Source of the DNA: an uncultured Lachnospiraceae bacterium
Lineage (GTDB): Bacteria > Bacillota > Clostridia > Lachnospirales > Lachnospiraceae
DNA length: 18,522 nucleotides
Reading direction: 5' to 3'
Assembly (NCBI GenBank): GCA_959022495.1
Contig: CAUEYX010000053.1
Coordinates: 1 to 18,522, forward strand
The notes beneath the pieces are model-generated. The model was not told the DNA's origin, did no database searches, and worked only from the letters and a program-made list of their open reading frames with translations. Below, piece after piece: positions 16,034 through 18,522 of this stretch (position 1 is its first letter; every line of letters begins with the position of its first letter). The position numbers and the translations under genes are program-made.

Positions 16034-17536
16034 GTGAAAAATGTAAAAAATGTTAAAACCTTATTTCATACAACAGGGACAAGACGCGGTTCATACAGTG
16101 TAGGGATGACCGTCCTGGTGCTGGCGGTGGTGATTGTCCTCAACCTGGTTGTGGGGCAGATACCGGAGGCATTTCGGAATATTGACGTGAGCAGTACAAA
16201 AATTTATGACATCTCGGACACAACGAAGGACCTGCTGGACAGCCTGGATCGAGACGTGGAGATGAAAGTGCTGGCGGTCAAGGACGAGACGGATGAACGG
16301 ATCACCACATTTCTGAGCAAATACGCGGCTCTCTCGGACCGGATTCAGATGGAGTGGATTGATCCGGTTCTGCATCCGTCTGCCCTGACCGATTATGAGG
16401 CGTCGGAGAATACGATTGTGGTCTCCTGCGCGGATACGGGGAAGACCACGACCGTGCCCTTCAATGATATCCTTGTGATGGATGAATATTCATACTATTA
16501 CTATGGCACTGCGTCCTACACAGAGTTTGACGGGGAAGGTCAGCTGACCAGTGCTGTGAATTATGTCACCAACGATGTGGAGCGGACCATTTACCAGACC
16601 ACGGGACATGGGGAGAGCAGCCTTGCGTCCGGGGTGACGGATCTGATGGAGAAGAGCAGCTATACACTTTCCGAACTGAATCTGCTTATGACCACCTCTA
16701 TCCCGGAAGACTGCGACCTGCTGCTGATGTATGCGCCCGCGGCGGACTTATCAGAGGATGAGGCACAGCTCCTTACGGACTACCTGGGGGCTGGCGGCAG
16801 GGTAATGGTGCTGCTGGGAGATACCGGCCTTACAGAACTTACAAACCTGTCAGGGGTACTGAAGGCATATGGAATAGAAGCGGCGGATGGGTATATCGAG
16901 GACCCGTCCAGATGTTATCAGAATAATCCGTATTATATTTTCCCGGAACTCTCGGTTTCCGGGGATCTTGCGGAAGGAATCTCTTCCCAGATGGTGCTGC
17001 TGACGAACAGCCACGGGATGACGCTGACGGACCCGGAGCGGGATACGATCGCAGTGACTTCATTTATGGCGTCGTCGGACCAGTCCTATGCGGTGACGGA
17101 GGAGACACAGGAACAGGGCGCTTATGTGCTGGGTGCGGCTGCTACGGAGACGATCAGCGCAGGAGACGAGGAGGACGCGGACAGCAGTTCATCAGACGCG
17201 GATGATTCGGACAGTGATTCTTCCGATGAGGATGGGGATACTTCCGACAGCGGGGAAAATGTGGAGAGCCGCCTTACGGTGATCTCCGCGGCAAGCCTGA
17301 TCGACCAGTCTATCATTGAGACTTTCCCGCAGCTGGAAAATACGCAGCTCTTTATGAACGCGGTGACAGCGAATTTTGAAGGTGTGCAGAATTTGTCCAT
17401 TGAAGCGAAAAGCCTGAGCGTGGAGTACAATACGGTACAGCATGGAGGAATGTTCAGCCTGCTGATGATTTTCGGTATCCCGGCATTGATCCTGATCGGC
17501 GGATTCATCGTATGGTTCAGGAGGAGAAAGGCATGA
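16034..17536 (+). CDS. GldG-like ABC auxiliary protein
   Basis: This 500-aa protein has one membrane helix at each end (about 25-41 and 474-494), with a large extracytoplasmic domain between. The sequence FRNIDVSSTKIYDISDTTKDLLDSLDRDVEMKVL near the N-terminus and the DCDLLLMYAPAADLSEDEAQLLTDYL-type segment are typical of the GldG/ABC_transp_aux family. Residues 377-412 are an Asp/Ser/Glu-rich linker not expected in the fold. It starts with GTG, 7 nt after GGAGGG (16021-16026). The DUF4340 gene overlaps its end. In Bacteroidetes the relatives support gliding; here gliding is not implied, and function is unknown. Confidence 0.88.
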   Translation: MKNVKNVKTLFHTTGTRRGSYSVGMTVLVLAVVIVLNLVVGQIPEAFRNIDVSSTKIYDISDTTKDLLDSLDRDVEMKVLAVKDETDERITTFLSKYAALSDRIQMEWIDPVLHPSALTDYEASENTIVVSCADTGKTTTVPFNDILVMDEYSYYYYGTASYTEFDGEGQLTSAVNYVTNDVERTIYQTTGHGESSLASGVTDLMEKSSYTLSELNLLMTTSIPEDCDLLLMYAPAADLSEDEAQLLTDYLGAGGRVMVLLGDTGLTELTNLSGVLKAYGIEAADGYIEDPSRCYQNNPYYIFPELSVSGDLAEGISSQMVLLTNSHGMTLTDPERDTIAVTSFMASSDQSYAVTEETQEQGAYVLGAAATETISAGDEEDADSSSSDADDSDSDSSDEDGDTSDSGENVESRLTVISAASLIDQSIIETFPQLENTQLFMNAVTANFEGVQNLSIEAKSLSVEYNTVQHGGMFSLLMIFGIPALILIGGFIVWFRRRKA

Positions 17537-18486
17537 CAGAAACGAATAGGACGCAGGAAAATGCAAAGAAGAAAAACGTAATCCAGAGAAATAAGGGACT
17601 GTTTATCCTTGCAGGGCTTTTAGTGCTTCTGCTCGCGGCATATCTCGGGCTGCGGGCATGGAATAAAAGTGAGGATGCGAAAGAAAAACAGGCTGACGAG
17701 GCGGCGGAAATCCGCGTGACGGATACAGCGGCAGAGGATATCAATTCTATGAGTTTCGATGTAGGAAACGGGGAGATGGCATTTTCAAAGCAGGACGGAA
17801 CCTGGTATTATACACCGGATGAGGATTTTCCGCTGGCTCAGAGTTATCCGGAGGAGATGGCCACGGCTCTGGGGAGCATCACTGCGGACCGGGAACTGGA
17901 AGACGGGGACTCCCTGGCTGATTATGGATTGGAAGAGCCGGTCTATACGCTGAGTTTTACAGATGAAGATGGCAGTACAACGGACCTGTATTTCGGGAAC
18001 ATGACAGGGGACTTCTACTATGTAACTGTGGGAGATACCGGCAGTGTATATACCGTGGCGTCTACAGTGATTGATTCTTTGAATTACACCCTTGCCGATA
18101 TCGCCCAGCTGGATGAATACCCCAGTATTGGTACCGGAAATCTTGTGAAAGAGACGATCACCCAGAACGGGGAGACAACGGTCTACGACAGCGCGGATGA
18201 AGACCAGGAAGAAGACATAACAGCAGTGGCAGGAGGTCTCGGGGCAGTGGAACTATCTGAGGCAGCAGATTATTCTGTGGCCGATGAAGATCTGGCGGGC
18301 TTCGGTCTGGATGAGGCGGCGCGGATCACTGTGGAGGCGGTCTATACAGAAGAAGATGAAGAAGAAACATTGACTTTGTATATAGGCGGCGAAGATGGGG
18401 AAGGGAACCGGTATGTGATGATCAACGAATCACGGATTGTGTATCTCGTATCAGATGAAATTTGTAGTAATATTCTGAATACTTAG
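17533..18486 (+). CDS. DUF4340 domain membrane-anchored protein
   Basis: The 317-aa protein has a basic N-terminus, one membrane anchor (about residues 22-41), and an extracytoplasmic, strongly acidic remainder. Repeating segments of the type WYYTPDEDFPLAQSY, LADYGLEEPVYTLSF, LYFGNMTGDFYYVTVGD and a second DLAGFGLDEAARITV...LYIGGED identify DUF4340, which habitually follows GldG-like genes. The start at 17533 is chosen because AGGAGG (17519-17524) is 8 nt upstream and the ATG overlaps the preceding stop (ATGA); an in-frame ATG at 17512 lies within the previous gene and has no such site. It is likely the outer partner of the ABC complex; its ligand is unknown. Confidence 0.9.
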   Translation: MTETNRTQENAKKKNVIQRNKGLFILAGLLVLLLAAYLGLRAWNKSEDAKEKQADEAAEIRVTDTAAEDINSMSFDVGNGEMAFSKQDGTWYYTPDEDFPLAQSYPEEMATALGSITADRELEDGDSLADYGLEEPVYTLSFTDEDGSTTDLYFGNMTGDFYYVTVGDTGSVYTVASTVIDSLNYTLADIAQLDEYPSIGTGNLVKETITQNGETTVYDSADEDQEEDITAVAGGLGAVELSEAADYSVADEDLAGFGLDEAARITVEAVYTEEDEEETLTLYIGGEDGEGNRYVMINESRIVYLVSDEICSNILNT

Positions 18487-18489
18487 CTG

Positions 18490-18522
18490 AAAGGGGCCTG
18501 ACCCCTCCCCGGAGGGGTCAGG
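18490..18522 (+). terminator. Terminator-like palindrome, cut by the window end
   Basis: CCTGACCCCTCC (18497-18508) is a perfect reverse complement of GGAGGGGTCAGG (18511-18522). AAAGGGG precedes the left arm, so a longer stem would result if CCCCTTT follows outside the window. It lies 4 nt after the last stop codon, fitting transcription termination of the ABC operon. It may also be one copy of a dispersed palindromic repeat. Confidence 0.65.

Noticed and set aside
1..18522. CRISPR array, insertion sequence or prophage genes
   Set aside because: No regularly spaced repeat array and no transposase, integrase or phage protein is seen in the window.

Overview
The window looks like a chromosomal segment from a Gram-positive anaerobe of the Clostridia, most likely Lachnospiraceae. 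The grounds are an AddAB-type (not RecBCD) recombination nuclease, LL-diaminopimelate aminotransferase (DapL), the Firmicute selenium-trafficking gene set, strong AGGAGG ribosome sites, TGnTATAAT extended -10 promoters, and moderately GC-rich coding DNA. The species cannot be named from the sequence alone. Every confident gene is on the + strand.

Layout: (1) 1-324 is a non-coding control region with direct repeats and a duplicated promoter-plus-palindrome unit that runs into the addB ribosome site. (2) 325-7774 is one operon, addB-addA-DUF1294, joined by two ATGA stop/start overlaps; AddAB resects double-strand breaks for homologous recombination. (3) 7775-7939 carries a promoter with a perfect palindrome over its -35 box, followed by an intrinsic-terminator-like hairpin ahead of dapL (7940-9145). 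(4) 9146-9416 holds a large folded element of about 186 nt that I do not recognise, followed by a promoter. (5) 9463-13890 is a selenium cassette: yedF, selD, a LysR regulator, a class V aminotransferase/cysteine desulfurase and a DUF3343 Se/S carrier-like gene, closed by a strong terminator at 14004-14062. (6) 14113-18486 is a four-gene ABC export-like operon: ATPase, ABC-2 permease, a GldG-like auxiliary protein and a DUF4340 protein. It ends in a terminator-like hairpin cut by the window edge.

How the genes work together: AddA and AddB form one helicase-nuclease. In the selenium cassette the desulfurase could release Se(0) or S(0) from (seleno)cysteine, the DUF3343 and YedF proteins carry persulfide/perselenide-type cargo, and SelD makes selenophosphate. 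This set is the known marker of selenium use by molybdenum hydroxylases, and no selA, selB or selC is in view. The last operon encodes a membrane complex whose ATPase and permease pair with two membrane-anchored extracytoplasmic proteins; its substrate is unknown.

The best leads are non-coding: the duplicated, cloverleaf-foldable region before addB, the attenuator-like leader of dapL, and the large folded element between dapL and yedF. The coding content belongs to known families. All structures were found by eye and no folding program or database search was run.
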